From a virus, in IMG/VR virus record IMGVR_UViG_3300035698_005033, positions 1 through 40,835 of that record: 40,835 nucleotides of DNA; one strand, written 5' to 3'. The notes beneath the pieces were generated by a model, which saw nothing but the letters and a program-made list of their open reading frames with translations, was not told the origin of the DNA and ran no database searches. A program made the position numbers and the translations under genes. Below are positions 28,016 to 36,032 of this stretch, piece by piece (positions within the stretch are counted from its first letter, which is position 1; the number at the start of each line of letters is the position of its first letter).

Positions 28016-29479
28016 TTATTTCATAAACCTCATTTGTGTCTTTAATCGTGAGATAATCATATCTCCTATTTTCTCCGCTACGTTTTCATCTAAAAAGGTA
28101 TTGCCTTCTATAATAAGAGTAATGTTTCCTCCCGACCTTCCTGCTGGAATAATCCTCTCTCCTCCGTGAACAATAGCAGGGACAGGCGTTCCGAATGGAG
28201 CGTTTACAATCCCTCCTTGCTGAAAATGAGGCAATCCTAAACCAACTCCCCTAATAGTGCTACCGACCAATCCTCCTATTTCTCCTATAAACCCTTTCAA
28301 TCCTGTCATAAGATTCCATATATTCTGAATCTTCTCTGTAAAGAAATTAAAGACTTCCATAAAAACATCTTTAATCTCATTAAGCTGACCCACTACTGCT
28401 GTTTTAATTGCCTCCCAAATTTCTATTAAGAGATATTTTACATCGTTCCAATGCTTATAAACCTGATAAACCACCACTCCCAAAGCAACTAATGCTAAAG
28501 CAAGAATCGCAACAGGACTTACGGTTGTAAGCATCAATACTTTTAATGCTTTACCTATAACAACCAAAGCCTTAAATCCTGCAATAACGCTTGGCAAATA
28601 CCCTATCATCAGCAACATCGAACCGACTAATAAGGAGATTCCAGAAGTAAGTATCGTTATTTGAGTGATATTCTTTTTAGTTTCCTTAGGTAAAGCATTA
28701 AATTGTTTTAACAATTTACTTAAAGTATTAATAACCTGATTCATAACAGGCAAAAATCCTTCCCCAAAACCTTTTTCCGCTTCTTCGATTAATCGTGGTA
28801 ATGATGTTAGCTGTTTTCCCACCTTTCCCATAGCGGCTTCGTAAGTTCCTGCAACCTTTTTTCCTTCAGCTAAAATAACATTTAAAAATGCCTGTTTCTT
28901 TTCTACATCAGTTAAATCATCTGCCGACTTCTCTAATTCCTCTGCATAACCATCGTAAATACTATTCAAACTTTGAACTATTCCAAACTGCTTTAATAAA
29001 ACTGTATTTTGAGAAACAATAGCATAAGTCAAAGTTTCCGCCGCCTCCGAACTATTCTGTCCAGAGATAACAGCTAAGTCCTGAGCAACCCGTGCTATCT
29101 TCGAAGCCTGTGCGACATCAAGTTGACCCTGCATAAACCTAATTAAAAGTTCTCTCGCAGACTTTGTAGTGATTCCCAGCTTTTTAATGACTTCTTCCTG
29201 TTCTGCTAATACATCGCTGGAAACTCCCGATACCTTCCCTACGTTTTCTAAAACAACTCCTAAGACTTCAACCCGTGCTGAAGTCAATCCAGTTTTTACT
29301 AATAACGCTCCCAATCCTACCCCAACAGCAGTAATTCCCTTTCCCCAATCCTTAAATGCCTGTTTGTTATTATCTAACTTCTTGTTAAAAGTTCCTAATT
29401 CACCCTGAACATTTCGCAATTCACGGGTGAATTCATCTTTTAATCTAAGAACTACATTTAATTCAGAATCGTTTGCCAT
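28016..29479 (-). CDS. tape measure protein
   Basis: The 487-residue protein starts NDSELNVVLRLKDEFTRELR, the usual opening of tape measure proteins. It has long helical stretches, hydrophobic segments near 285-350 (ISLLVGSMLLMIGYL, VAILALALVALGVVVYQVY) and a conserved-looking end with HGGERIIPAG. It fixes tail length and is ejected with the DNA. At 487 residues it is short, so the tail should be short for a siphovirus. It follows the frameshifted chaperone pair, the canonical position. Confidence 0.85.
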   Translation of the reverse strand: MANDSELNVVLRLKDEFTRELRNVQGELGTFNKKLDNNKQAFKDWGKGITAVGVGLGALLVKTGLTSARVEVLGVVLENVGKVSGVSSDVLAEQEEVIKKLGITTKSARELLIRFMQGQLDVAQASKIARVAQDLAVISGQNSSEAAETLTYAIVSQNTVLLKQFGIVQSLNSIYDGYAEELEKSADDLTDVEKKQAFLNVILAEGKKVAGTYEAAMGKVGKQLTSLPRLIEEAEKGFGEGFLPVMNQVINTLSKLLKQFNALPKETKKNITQITILTSGISLLVGSMLLMIGYLPSVIAGFKALVVIGKALKVLMLTTVSPVAILALALVALGVVVYQVYKHWNDVKYLLIEIWEAIKTAVVGQLNEIKDVFMEVFNFFTEKIQNIWNLMTGLKGFIGEIGGLVGSTIRGVGLGLPHFQQGGIVNAPFGTPVPAIVHGGERIIPAGRSGGNITLIIEGNTFLDENVAEKIGDMIISRLKTQMRFMK

Positions 29480-30010
29480 TTCGTTTAGCTTTTTTTAATT
29501 GTTTTTTAATCTCTTTGTTTTCTAATCTAATCTTATCTAACAAAAGCCCTAAAAACCACTTAGGTTGTTTCATATATTGCTGATAAGTCCAGTCCATTTT
29601 CTGGCAAAGTTCTATCATTAAGAACTCTGGTGTTAGTAGCCCGATTTTATAAAGTCGCCTTGACTCTATTCGGGCATCTAAAAATCCACTTCTCCGACAA
29701 TTTTCATTACCTCAGCTTTAATAAGAAGATAGTCTTTCTTTCTCATATTTCCTATCGCTTCCATCACATTTTCTTTATTGCCGTCTATACTAACGACAAT
29801 GTTTTCTACTGCCTTTTTCTCTCTCTCTAATACAAGGGTAGCGTTTATATTATCTCCAAAACTGGCTTCTTTTCCTACAAGAGATTTCACTTTCAACATC
29901 TTGTAATAAGCTCCTCTAATCGCCCAATCTTCTTTTGCCGTAATCCAAGCTTTCAAGACAATCTTCTGTTTGCTAATAGGAGTAATAATTTCCTTAAATT
30001 CTCTTTCCAT
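29463..30010 (-). CDS. tail assembly chaperone GT, made by -1 frameshift
   Basis: The G frame ends GAT TTT TAG. A -1 slip on the five-T run (29680-29684 region) changes the next codon from TAG to TTA and opens a frame of 72 more codons (LDARIESRRLYKIGLLTPEF...) ending at 29463, giving a 182-residue protein. The extension overlaps the tape measure start by 17 bases. G and GT pairs of this kind, just before the tape measure gene, are conserved in long-tailed phages and chaperone tail assembly. The slip directly at the stop codon is the unusual point. Confidence 0.75.
29678..30010 (-). CDS. tail assembly chaperone G
   Basis: The unshifted product is 110 residues (MEREFKEIITPISKQKIVLK...), mixed alpha/beta, ending VGEVDF at the TAG. 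It lies three bases after the tail tube gene. It is the abundant partner of the frameshifted GT protein and binds the tape measure protein during assembly. Confidence 0.8.
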   Translation of the reverse strand: MEREFKEIITPISKQKIVLKAWITAKEDWAIRGAYYKMLKVKSLVGKEASFGDNINATLVLEREKKAVENIVVSIDGNKENVMEAIGNMRKKDYLLIKAEVMKIVGEVDF

Positions 30011-30012
30011 AT

Positions 30013-30990
30013 TTATATATACTTTTCAACTTCATTGATGAGGACAACCTGAATCATCTTCGAATCAGCAATCTTGAAATGAGCTTTCATATCAAGATTT
30101 TCCATTACTATTCCGTCTAAATCCTTGTCTTTCGACCAGTCCGTAATTGTAACCTTATTCAAGTCAATCGTAATCTTCGGATTAGTTGAAGCCCCTATGG
30201 TAACCGAAGATGTAATCTCAATCCTCATTGCCTTTGGCGTTCCTGCTAAAAAGAAATCCTTGTAGGTAGTTCCGTTATAGGTCTTAGAAAGACTAACAGA
30301 AACCTTCATTGACTTGTTTAGGAAATCGTCTGGATCTGAGCTTCCCAAAATGTCGTCTTTCTCTATGTCCTTGTCTATGATAATACTTGCCGACCTCACT
30401 TTTACAGCCGTTGCTGTTCCTAATTCTCCTTGAGTATCAGCAAAATACACGGAAACTTCGCTGGCAACGAACTCATTTTCAGCAATATAGGTAGGAGTCC
30501 CTGTCGCTGACTGTCCTTTCTGAGAGATTAAATCTGCCGAAAAGACAACGAACTCATTAACATCCGCACTAATTTCAAGTGTCTTTATCATACAAAGCGG
30601 ATAGTCAACTTCCGTACTATTGCGAGGGTCTTGAACATACAAGGTAATAGAAGGATGCTGATGGTCTTGTAAAACCGTAAATGTATGGGTATAGAGGGTA
30701 GCTTCAGGCGTATTAACAACAATAGCCGTTCCTATGGCGTTCAAGAATAGAAGCCCGATAGCCCTATCCCTGACAACTCCTTCTAATGTTCCCTCACCCC
30801 ACTTGCTTACGATTTTGTTTCCAGTCGAATCCTCAATCACTCCATAGCTTTGATTGTCGATAAGGACAGTTGCCTTATCTCCGAAGTCAAAACCTCTGCG
30901 AGGAATCCAGTAAGAAGAAGCAACAGGCGTTCCCCTTGAAGTTTCTCTGCCGATTCCTATTTCTATTTCTCTGCCAATTAGTTTACTCAT
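30013..30990 (-). CDS. major tail tube protein
   Basis: The 325-residue protein starts SKLIGREIEIGIGRETSRGT followed by PVASSYWIPRRGFDF, an opening seen in many phage tail tube proteins. It continues as alternating beta strands with acidic ends (SSDPDDFLNKSMKVSVSLSK). It polymerises as stacked hexameric rings. Position before the chaperone pair and after the tail terminator-like gene supports the call. The preceding 54-residue gene overlaps its start. Confidence 0.8.
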   Translation of the reverse strand: MSKLIGREIEIGIGRETSRGTPVASSYWIPRRGFDFGDKATVLIDNQSYGVIEDSTGNKIVSKWGEGTLEGVVRDRAIGLLFLNAIGTAIVVNTPEATLYTHTFTVLQDHQHPSITLYVQDPRNSTEVDYPLCMIKTLEISADVNEFVVFSADLISQKGQSATGTPTYIAENEFVASEVSVYFADTQGELGTATAVKVRSASIIIDKDIEKDDILGSSDPDDFLNKSMKVSVSLSKTYNGTTYKDFFLAGTPKAMRIEITSSVTIGASTNPKITIDLNKVTITDWSKDKDLDGIVMENLDMKAHFKIADSKMIQVVLINEVEKYI

Positions 30991-31147
30991 TTTTTATTAT
31001 CCTCCTCAATTTTTTTAAAGCCTCCTCTTGTGAAGAAGCCTTAACGCTTATCATTTTATTAGGGAAAAAGTAAGAAATCTCTCGACCCTTAGGAGCTTCC
31101 TCCTGAGATTCTACTTTATCCTTTTCCTCTCTTTTTATTTTTTTCAT
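30983..31147 (-). CDS. small charged protein before the tail tube
   Basis: A 54-residue protein, Lys/Glu-rich at both ends with a central strand (REISYFFPNKMISVKASS) and a helix (QEEALKKLRRIIKNE). It overlaps both neighbours by 4-8 bases, which supports translation. Family unknown; the location suggests a tail-assembly accessory. Confidence 0.5.
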   Translation of the reverse strand: MKKIKREEKDKVESQEEAPKGREISYFFPNKMISVKASSQEEALKKLRRIIKNE

Positions 31148-31641
31148 CTTTCTTGTAAAAAATGTGAGTCAAACCTGATGCTACCTTCCGCTGACCACAA
31201 TCCCGTAATCCTGTCAGCAGAAACTTCATTAGGGGTAGTAACCTGAATGCTTCCCACATCTGTTCTTAAATTATTATCTGCGTCTATGTTTATATTATGC
31301 CTTAAAATATAGGCTATACTCGACGTTTTTAGTTTGTAATCTGATTCCCTCCCGACCAGCTTTTCCCGAACCTGATTCAATCCTGCCGAAATTAATGCCG
31401 TCCTGTTAAAATCCTTCCTTATGTCAGCTATAAAATTAAGAAGAAGTTTTATCCTATGCTCGTCTTCGAGGTTCGAGAACTCCGTAATTTCCGTAGATTC
31501 AATGCTGATAATAACTGCTGGAATCATACTAACTTTAATGCTCCCAGTCAGCCCATTATAAAAACCCTTAATCCCAGAGGTATTGTCTTTTATTAAATCG
31601 AGGTATTTTTGAATAATTGGGTCGCGATAATCTTGTGACAT
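31144..31641 (-). CDS. tail terminator-like protein
   Basis: The 165-residue protein has the size, position and fold hints (helix RDPIIQKYLDLIKDN, then strands PAVIISIESTEI and HRIKLLLNFIADI, then a helix) of tail terminator or tail-completion proteins that cap the tail tube. It lies just upstream of the tail tube gene. Family assignment is by context. Confidence 0.6.
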   Translation of the reverse strand: MSQDYRDPIIQKYLDLIKDNTSGIKGFYNGLTGSIKVSMIPAVIISIESTEITEFSNLEDEHRIKLLLNFIADIRKDFNRTALISAGLNQVREKLVGRESDYKLKTSSIAYILRHNINIDADNNLRTDVGSIQVTTPNEVSADRITGLWSAEGSIRFDSHFLQER

Positions 31642-31642
31642 T

Positions 31643-32235
31643 TTAATATCTTATAGTTTTAGTATGTTTTTTAGAATTACAACTTCTACACAAAGGTTGA
31701 ATGTTTGAAATATAATTAGTTCCTTCATTATCTAATGCAACAATATGGTCAGTTGTCAATTTTATTTCTGGTTCTTTTCTTTTACAAGCAAGACAAGTAT
31801 AATTATATTTTCTTTTTAAATCCTGCCATTCTTTTAAAGTGAACGAACCTTCGGCATTTCTCTTTTTGTAATACTTTTTAAGACTTTGCTTTCTTCCTTT
31901 ACCGATTTTCTTTCTTTATTTTTCTCTCGCCATTCTTTATCCTGCACTCTCTTTTTCATTCTATTTTCTGGTTTTGCCATATACTCCCTTTGCTCTTTTC
32001 TAAACCTCTCTATGTTTTTAGCTCTCCAGTTCTTATTATATCTGTTTACTTTCTCTGAATTTTCTTTCCTCCATTTTCTCATATACTCTTTATGCCAATT
32101 ATGCATTCTTTCGTTAATAATCTCTCTATGTATAGATTGCCAAATTGTTTGTCTACTGACCCCAAATAAATCTCCTATCTCCTTATAGGTTTTGCCTTCT
32201 TTTCTTAATTGAAGTATTTTCTTTTTTCTATCCAT
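31643..32235 (-). pseudogene. HTH-HNH endonuclease split by a frameshift
   Basis: The first part (residues 1-133 from ATG 32235) has a helix-turn-helix (KTYKEIGDLFGVSRQTIWQS) and long basic helices. It ends SITKREMPKVRSL. One base back, the -1 frame continues as YYKKRNAEGSFTLKEWQDLK and an HNH domain (YTCLACKRKE, TTDHIVALDNEG, IQPLCRSCNSKK), stopping at 31643. Together they make one typical HTH-HNH homing endonuclease. The break is at CTTAAAAAG (31874-31882), where a -1 slip would rejoin them. It is either an inactivating indel, a sequencing error or programmed slippage. Confidence 0.8.
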
Positions 32236-32241
32236 TACTTC

Positions 32242-32271
32242 ATTTTACTACATTCCATATTAACTTGTCAA
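32242..32271 (-). promoter_or_regulatory. promoter of the HTH-HNH gene
   Basis: TTGACA (32266-32271), 18-base spacer, TAAAAT (32242-32247), only 6 bases before the ATG at 32235, so the transcript would be leaderless. It sits inside the structural operon, giving the endonuclease independent expression. Confidence 0.6.
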
Positions 32272-32279
32272 CTTCATCA

Positions 32280-32714
32280 TCAATATCTTTTATTCACTCG
32301 TTGCCATAACCCTTTATGAAAAATCTGGACAATTTCATTCTTTATTCGGTTAACCAAACGCATCATTCTCCTTCTTGGAAGCCTGTATCTCGGAAGCCTT
32401 GACTGGTGGAACTTGAAATAAGTTCTGGCGTTCCAAACCACAGCAAACATTTTCTCCGCCCGAAAGGTAAAGCTTCTTCTCATCTTTCCTGTCCTTTCTA
32501 ATATAGGCCACGGATAGAACTTTTTCCTTTTCTTCCACGGTTCTCCGATAGCCCTTCCTCTCGTATCGAATACTTCCCCTCCAAAAAACGATTTTAGGAA
32601 TTTCGAACTCTTAGTCAATTCAGGTTTGAAATCTTTGACGTTGTCGCCCAGCCCTCTTAATCTTCTTACAAGCTGAGCCTCCCCTTCAATAGACCATACA
32701 ATTTTTACAGGCAT
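32280..32714 (-). CDS. Mu gpG-like virion morphogenesis / tail completion protein
   Basis: The 144-residue basic protein carries GEPWKKRKKFYPWPILERTG followed by KMRRSF, the motif of the phage virion morphogenesis family (Mu gpG, P2 gpS-like), which acts at the head-tail joining stage. The ATG at 32714 is preferred over a TTG six codons earlier. It follows the connector-like gene, consistent with neck function. Confidence 0.7.
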   Translation of the reverse strand: MPVKIVWSIEGEAQLVRRLRGLGDNVKDFKPELTKSSKFLKSFFGGEVFDTRGRAIGEPWKKRKKFYPWPILERTGKMRRSFTFRAEKMFAVVWNARTYFKFHQSRLPRYRLPRRRMMRLVNRIKNEIVQIFHKGLWQRVNKRY

Positions 32715-32794
32715 ATTGGCTTTGAAACGCAATTAAAGAATGTCATAAACTAACTGATAATTTTGGTGGTAGAAATCGTTTACCATAATCTTAG

Positions 32795-32842
32795 AGGAGA
32801 ATAGGAGATGTCGGAGGAATTGAACACTTTTCCTATTCTCCT
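32795..32842. other. 12-bp intercistronic hairpin
   Basis: AGGAGAATAGGA (32795-32806) and TCCTATTCTCCT (32831-32842) form a perfect 12-bp stem with a 24-base loop, beginning one base after the stop of the connector-like gene. There is no T-run, so it is not a terminator. The rest of the 128-base gap shows no gene. Confidence 0.7.
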
Positions 32843-33535
32843 TTAAAACTCGTCGCTCATCCTAATAACATTATCCCCTCCGCCTTCGTCGTCATCAGCG
32901 TCTTTAGTCGTGTCATCAGGCCATCCAGAAATCTTTACCCCAGACGACTTTTGAGAAAGGACTGCTCCACTTGAATCTAATAACTCTAATTCTCCATCGA
33001 CTATCTCTTTTAGTTTTTGTTCTGCCCATTCTATCCATCTCTTTCCCCTTGTATTTTCACTCTCATCTCCGCCAGCAGAATACTCTTTGTCTAACAGCAT
33101 ACCAGCCGAATATCTCTTTTCTATTAAAACCACAATATCAGGCACAGCAGAAAGAGGTAGAGAATAAACCTCATATAATTTCGATAGAACAAAAGAATGT
33201 CCCTCATTCGCATAAATCGTAACAATATCTTCGTCTAATTTATCCCAATTATAGTCTAATGCTATCGCTGAACTGCTCGCAGGAGCATTCTTTACAGTTG
33301 TCTTCCCAGTAGAAGCAACAATAGAAGCAGGCGTTCCCACAGAAACACCGTCAATATAAACAATAATATCCTCTACATCAACAGCTCCGTTTCTGTCTTT
33401 GTCAACTAAAGGAGTATTAAGAGTATAAAAAATAGTATTAGAGCCGTCTTTAGTTCCAGTTGGGGTTTCCTGCCTTTCCTTAGAAATTAAACCAGCCTGC
33501 TCCCTTATTTCTTGATTGGAAACATAGTTACTCAT
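32843..33535 (-). CDS. head-tail connector-like protein with a Ca-binding loop
   Basis: A 230-residue protein between capsid and tail genes. Residues 46-58 (DKDRNGAVDVEDI) match a dockerin/EF-hand-type calcium loop (D-x-D-x-N-G-x-[VI]-D-x2-D). The central part has helices (HSFVLSKLYEVY, IVVLIEKRYSAGML) like Mu gp36/adaptor proteins. The C-terminus is acidic (DADDDEGGGD). Its adaptor role is inferred from position. Confidence 0.55.
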   Translation of the reverse strand: MSNYVSNQEIREQAGLISKERQETPTGTKDGSNTIFYTLNTPLVDKDRNGAVDVEDIIVYIDGVSVGTPASIVASTGKTTVKNAPASSSAIALDYNWDKLDEDIVTIYANEGHSFVLSKLYEVYSLPLSAVPDIVVLIEKRYSAGMLLDKEYSAGGDESENTRGKRWIEWAEQKLKEIVDGELELLDSSGAVLSQKSSGVKISGWPDDTTKDADDDEGGGDNVIRMSDEF

Positions 33536-33547
33536 AAGTATTACGCA

Positions 33548-33586
33548 CGGGGAGAAAAAGTCCCAGCTGGCAGTTTTTCCTCCCCG
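33548..33586. other. intercistronic hairpin
   Basis: CGGGGAG (33548-33554) plus AAAAA pairs with TTTTT and CTCCCCG (33574-33586) with one bulged C, a strong stem between two head genes. No T-run follows in the direction of transcription. It probably shapes mRNA stability. Confidence 0.6.
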
Positions 33587-33598
33587 AAAACGCTAAAT

Positions 33599-33883
33599 TT
33601 ATTCCCTCGCCATCAGCTTAACATAAGCCGTTCCGCTGGAGTATTCTGTAATCGCTACCTTAACAAACTTGTAAATATCATTTATCACAAGTTTGCCGTC
33701 AGCCGTCAAATCCCCTATCTCTACCCAGTGAGAATCGTCGCAAGAGCCGTATGCTTTAGCCGTAGCAACTACACTCTCACCGTAGAGGAAAAAGGTTTTG
33801 TTCAACAATCTTAATACCCCGACAGAAGAACTTTCAGCCGTTCCAGTTTTTTCTTCTAATAATGTGAATTGTTTTATAAGCAT
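33599..33883 (-). CDS. small head-associated hypothetical protein
   Basis: A 94-residue beta-rich protein (SSVGVLRLLNKTFFLYG, KLVINDIYKFVKVAITEYS). ATG 33883 is used because AAAAGG stands 9 bases upstream; a longer GTG start would place the start inside a hairpin. It lies between the decoration-type gene and the connector gene. Family unknown. Confidence 0.55.
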   Translation of the reverse strand: MLIKQFTLLEEKTGTAESSSVGVLRLLNKTFFLYGESVVATAKAYGSCDDSHWVEIGDLTADGKLVINDIYKFVKVAITEYSSGTAYVKLMARE

Positions 33884-33913
33884 ATTTTTGACCTTTTTAA
33901 TAATTAACTCATA

Positions 33914-33955
33914 CCTGTCCTCTTTTTTACAAGCCACAAGGTCTTAAAGGACAGG
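33914..33955. other. 8-bp intercistronic hairpin
   Basis: CCTGTCCT (33914-33921) and AGGACAGG (33948-33955) pair with a 26-base loop in the gap after the Ala/Lys/Glu-repeat gene. It is the third such hairpin between head genes. Confidence 0.55.
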
Positions 33956-33974
33956 GTGAATTAGCTATTTCCCT

Positions 33975-34235
33975 TTATTCTCCTTTCTCAGCTTTAGCTT
34001 TGGCTTTAGCTTTGATTTCCGCTACGGCTTTCGCCTCAGCTTCTTTCTCTACTTTTGCCTTAGCTTTAGCTTTCTTCTCCGCTTTCTTTTCAGCTTTTAC
34101 AGGAACGACCTCAATCGTTTCTAAAATGCCATCTTCTACCAAACCCAATCCCAGCTTGTCGGCTATTTCAATCTTGTCGCCAATTCCATAGATTCTCCCA
34201 TCGTGATTTAAGTTACTTAAAACTTTGAATATCAT
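33975..34235 (-). CDS. small protein with Ala-Lys-Glu repeat tail
   Basis: The 86-residue protein has a compact start (MIFKVLSNLNHDGRIYGIGD, then KIEIADKLGLGLVEDGILE), a layout seen in small phage head proteins of the DUF7210 type. It ends in a low-complexity helix of KAEKKAEKKAKAKAK type covering the last 40 residues. It sits just after the minor head gene. Function unknown. Confidence 0.55.
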   Translation of the reverse strand: MIFKVLSNLNHDGRIYGIGDKIEIADKLGLGLVEDGILETIEVVPVKAEKKAEKKAKAKAKVEKEAEAKAVAEIKAKAKAKAEKGE

Positions 34236-34236
34236 A

Positions 34237-34641
34237 TTAGGCGTTCATAGGAACTACAACAATGAAAAGCCAACAACTATCCGCAATTGCGTTCTGCTGA
34301 GCAATAATGTTATTGCCCTTAACTTCGTCCCAATTAGCGTCATCGATAGTTCCTACCCTTCCAATAGTTTTGTCTACTGCAATTACAATAGCATCACTAA
34401 TATCATTGGCATCATTATCTTGAACTGTAATTGTCGCCGAAGTATTGCTCGCAATAGGAATAGCCCAAGCATCTATTACCCTGACTTTTGCCTTCAAGGC
34501 ATAAGTGAAAGCACTCGCCGAAGTAGAAGTACAATCCATTACAACTAAGTAAGGAGAAACCTCATTATCAGCCGTAAACGCATAAGGATTTATGGTTCTC
34601 TGGCTGAAAATCTTCGTCATTCTTTCTTTTATGTAGCCCAT
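34237..34641 (-). CDS. minor head structural protein
   Basis: A 134-residue beta-rich protein (KAKVRVIDAWAIPIASNTSA, TITVQDNDAND) directly after the major capsid gene. The sequence resembles small capsid-accessory proteins with a jelly-roll or immunoglobulin-like fold. It lacks a definitive motif. The stop is one base before the next gene. Confidence 0.55.
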   Translation of the reverse strand: MGYIKERMTKIFSQRTINPYAFTADNEVSPYLVVMDCTSTSASAFTYALKAKVRVIDAWAIPIASNTSATITVQDNDANDISDAIVIAVDKTIGRVGTIDDANWDEVKGNNIIAQQNAIADSCWLFIVVVPMNA

Positions 34642-34658
34642 AGTAATAAAGCTTGAAA

Positions 34659-35582
34659 CTAAGCGATAGCATCCTTAATCAGATAGGCACAATCAACATC
34701 CACAGTTTCCCTGACATAACTGTCAGTAACCCTGACGAATGTTCCTTTCTCATCTTTAACAAACCAAGTATCAACCATTCGAGGTTTATTTAATTGGAAG
34801 AAATATCCAAATGAAACCTTTTTGACGGCAGGTTTAGGTTCTACATAAACCAGCCAAGCGTATTTGCCCCAGATGTAAGATAACGAGCTTGTCTGTCCTT
34901 CGTTGGCACTTTCGTAACCAGCACCGCCGATTACTACTTTTTCAACTCCGAACAAACGAGCTAATAAATCTGGACTTGCTACGCCGAATTGAGAGTACTT
35001 GATTCTGTCAATGATGTCTGGGTGGTCTAAAAGCTTATCATAGACCTGCTTCCCCAAAACAAGAACATTAGGATCTTTAAAGATATAACTGTGAATAGAC
35101 TGCTTCCCTGCTCTGATAATTCCAATCGGGTCTGAGTTAGCATAATCGCTCCATTGAGAAGTTCCTGAAAGAGTAATATTCCGAGAAAGATTTCCAGTAC
35201 TCTGCATATAAACAGCTAAATCGTACTCTTTCTCTATCAACAATCTTTCAGTTACATTTTCAACAGCGTCGATTTTAGGCGTAAGAGGTTTAGGAGCTTG
35301 GTCTACTAGTTCCACAGGAACTAACTCTTTTAAGGCGTGTTCTTTAATGACATACGCATCAGACTGCGTTAAAGCGTAGCTGATTTCGTTTGTCTTAGAA
35401 CCCATACCCCTGAGAGATTGAACTTTCCTAAACTTGCTCTTGTCATATTTGAAGTATTTACCAGTCTTTTTCTTGCTTAAAACAACAGGACAAATCTGCT
35501 CAGCAATATACTTATCGTTTTGATAAGCAATAGAAACATTGCTAAGTATAGGGTCATAACGAATATCTTGTAATGCAGGCAT
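34659..35582 (-). CDS. major capsid protein (HK97 fold)
   Basis: The 307-residue protein starts MPALQDIRYDPILSNVSIAY, then NDKYIAEQICPVV, the standard opening of gpE/Mu gpT-like HK97-fold capsid proteins. It has the expected E-loop and P-domain order, including DPIGIIRAGKQSIHS, VLVLGKQVYDKLLDHP, and a closing WGKYAWLVYVEPKPA. It forms the icosahedral shell. Its place after the protease/scaffold and decoration genes is canonical. Confidence 0.85.
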   Translation of the reverse strand: MPALQDIRYDPILSNVSIAYQNDKYIAEQICPVVLSKKKTGKYFKYDKSKFRKVQSLRGMGSKTNEISYALTQSDAYVIKEHALKELVPVELVDQAPKPLTPKIDAVENVTERLLIEKEYDLAVYMQSTGNLSRNITLSGTSQWSDYANSDPIGIIRAGKQSIHSYIFKDPNVLVLGKQVYDKLLDHPDIIDRIKYSQFGVASPDLLARLFGVEKVVIGGAGYESANEGQTSSLSYIWGKYAWLVYVEPKPAVKKVSFGYFFQLNKPRMVDTWFVKDEKGTFVRVTDSYVRETVDVDCAYLIKDAIA

Positions 35583-35583
35583 A

Positions 35584-35967
35584 TTATTTTGAAATCATAT
35601 GAATCGTGATAAGCATTTCCTGAATATCGCTCACAGCCGTACTCGCACCCTCTAACATTATTCCTATTACAGAAAGGTGGTCTGTATCACAAACTATTGC
35701 CTGACCGTTTGCATCAGAGGTAACCCTGCTTCCGAATGTTACTCCGACAGGAGTTCCACAGGAAACTTTGGTCGTCCCTAATAACCTAACAACAGCGTTC
35801 TCGCCAGTATTAGGCTTGTTCTGCAATACTCCGATAATCTCATCAGATGTAGCAGAAGCAAGAGCAATCGTGTTTTTGGCACTCATCTTGACTAAGAAAT
35901 ACTGTTTCAATCTTAAATCAGTAGCAGTTATAAAGGTTTTGTCTAAAATTCCAACTGATTGACTCAT
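35584..35967 (-). CDS. DUF2190-like head decoration protein
   Basis: A 127-residue protein (MSQSVGILDKTFITATDLRL) of the DUF2190 type: strands with ASATSDEIIGVLQNKPNTGE and VRLLGTTKVSCGTPV. Members are found next to major capsid genes and bind the shell surface. ATG 35967 is preferred to a TTG two codons earlier. The stop is one base before the capsid gene. Confidence 0.75.
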   Translation of the reverse strand: MSQSVGILDKTFITATDLRLKQYFLVKMSAKNTIALASATSDEIIGVLQNKPNTGENAVVRLLGTTKVSCGTPVGVTFGSRVTSDANGQAIVCDTDHLSVIGIMLEGASTAVSDIQEMLITIHMISK

Positions 35968-36032
35968 TTTCAAGTGTATTTTTAATCCGAAATCCGACTA
36001 AATTTCATTTCCCTCCATATTTTTTTGTAATC

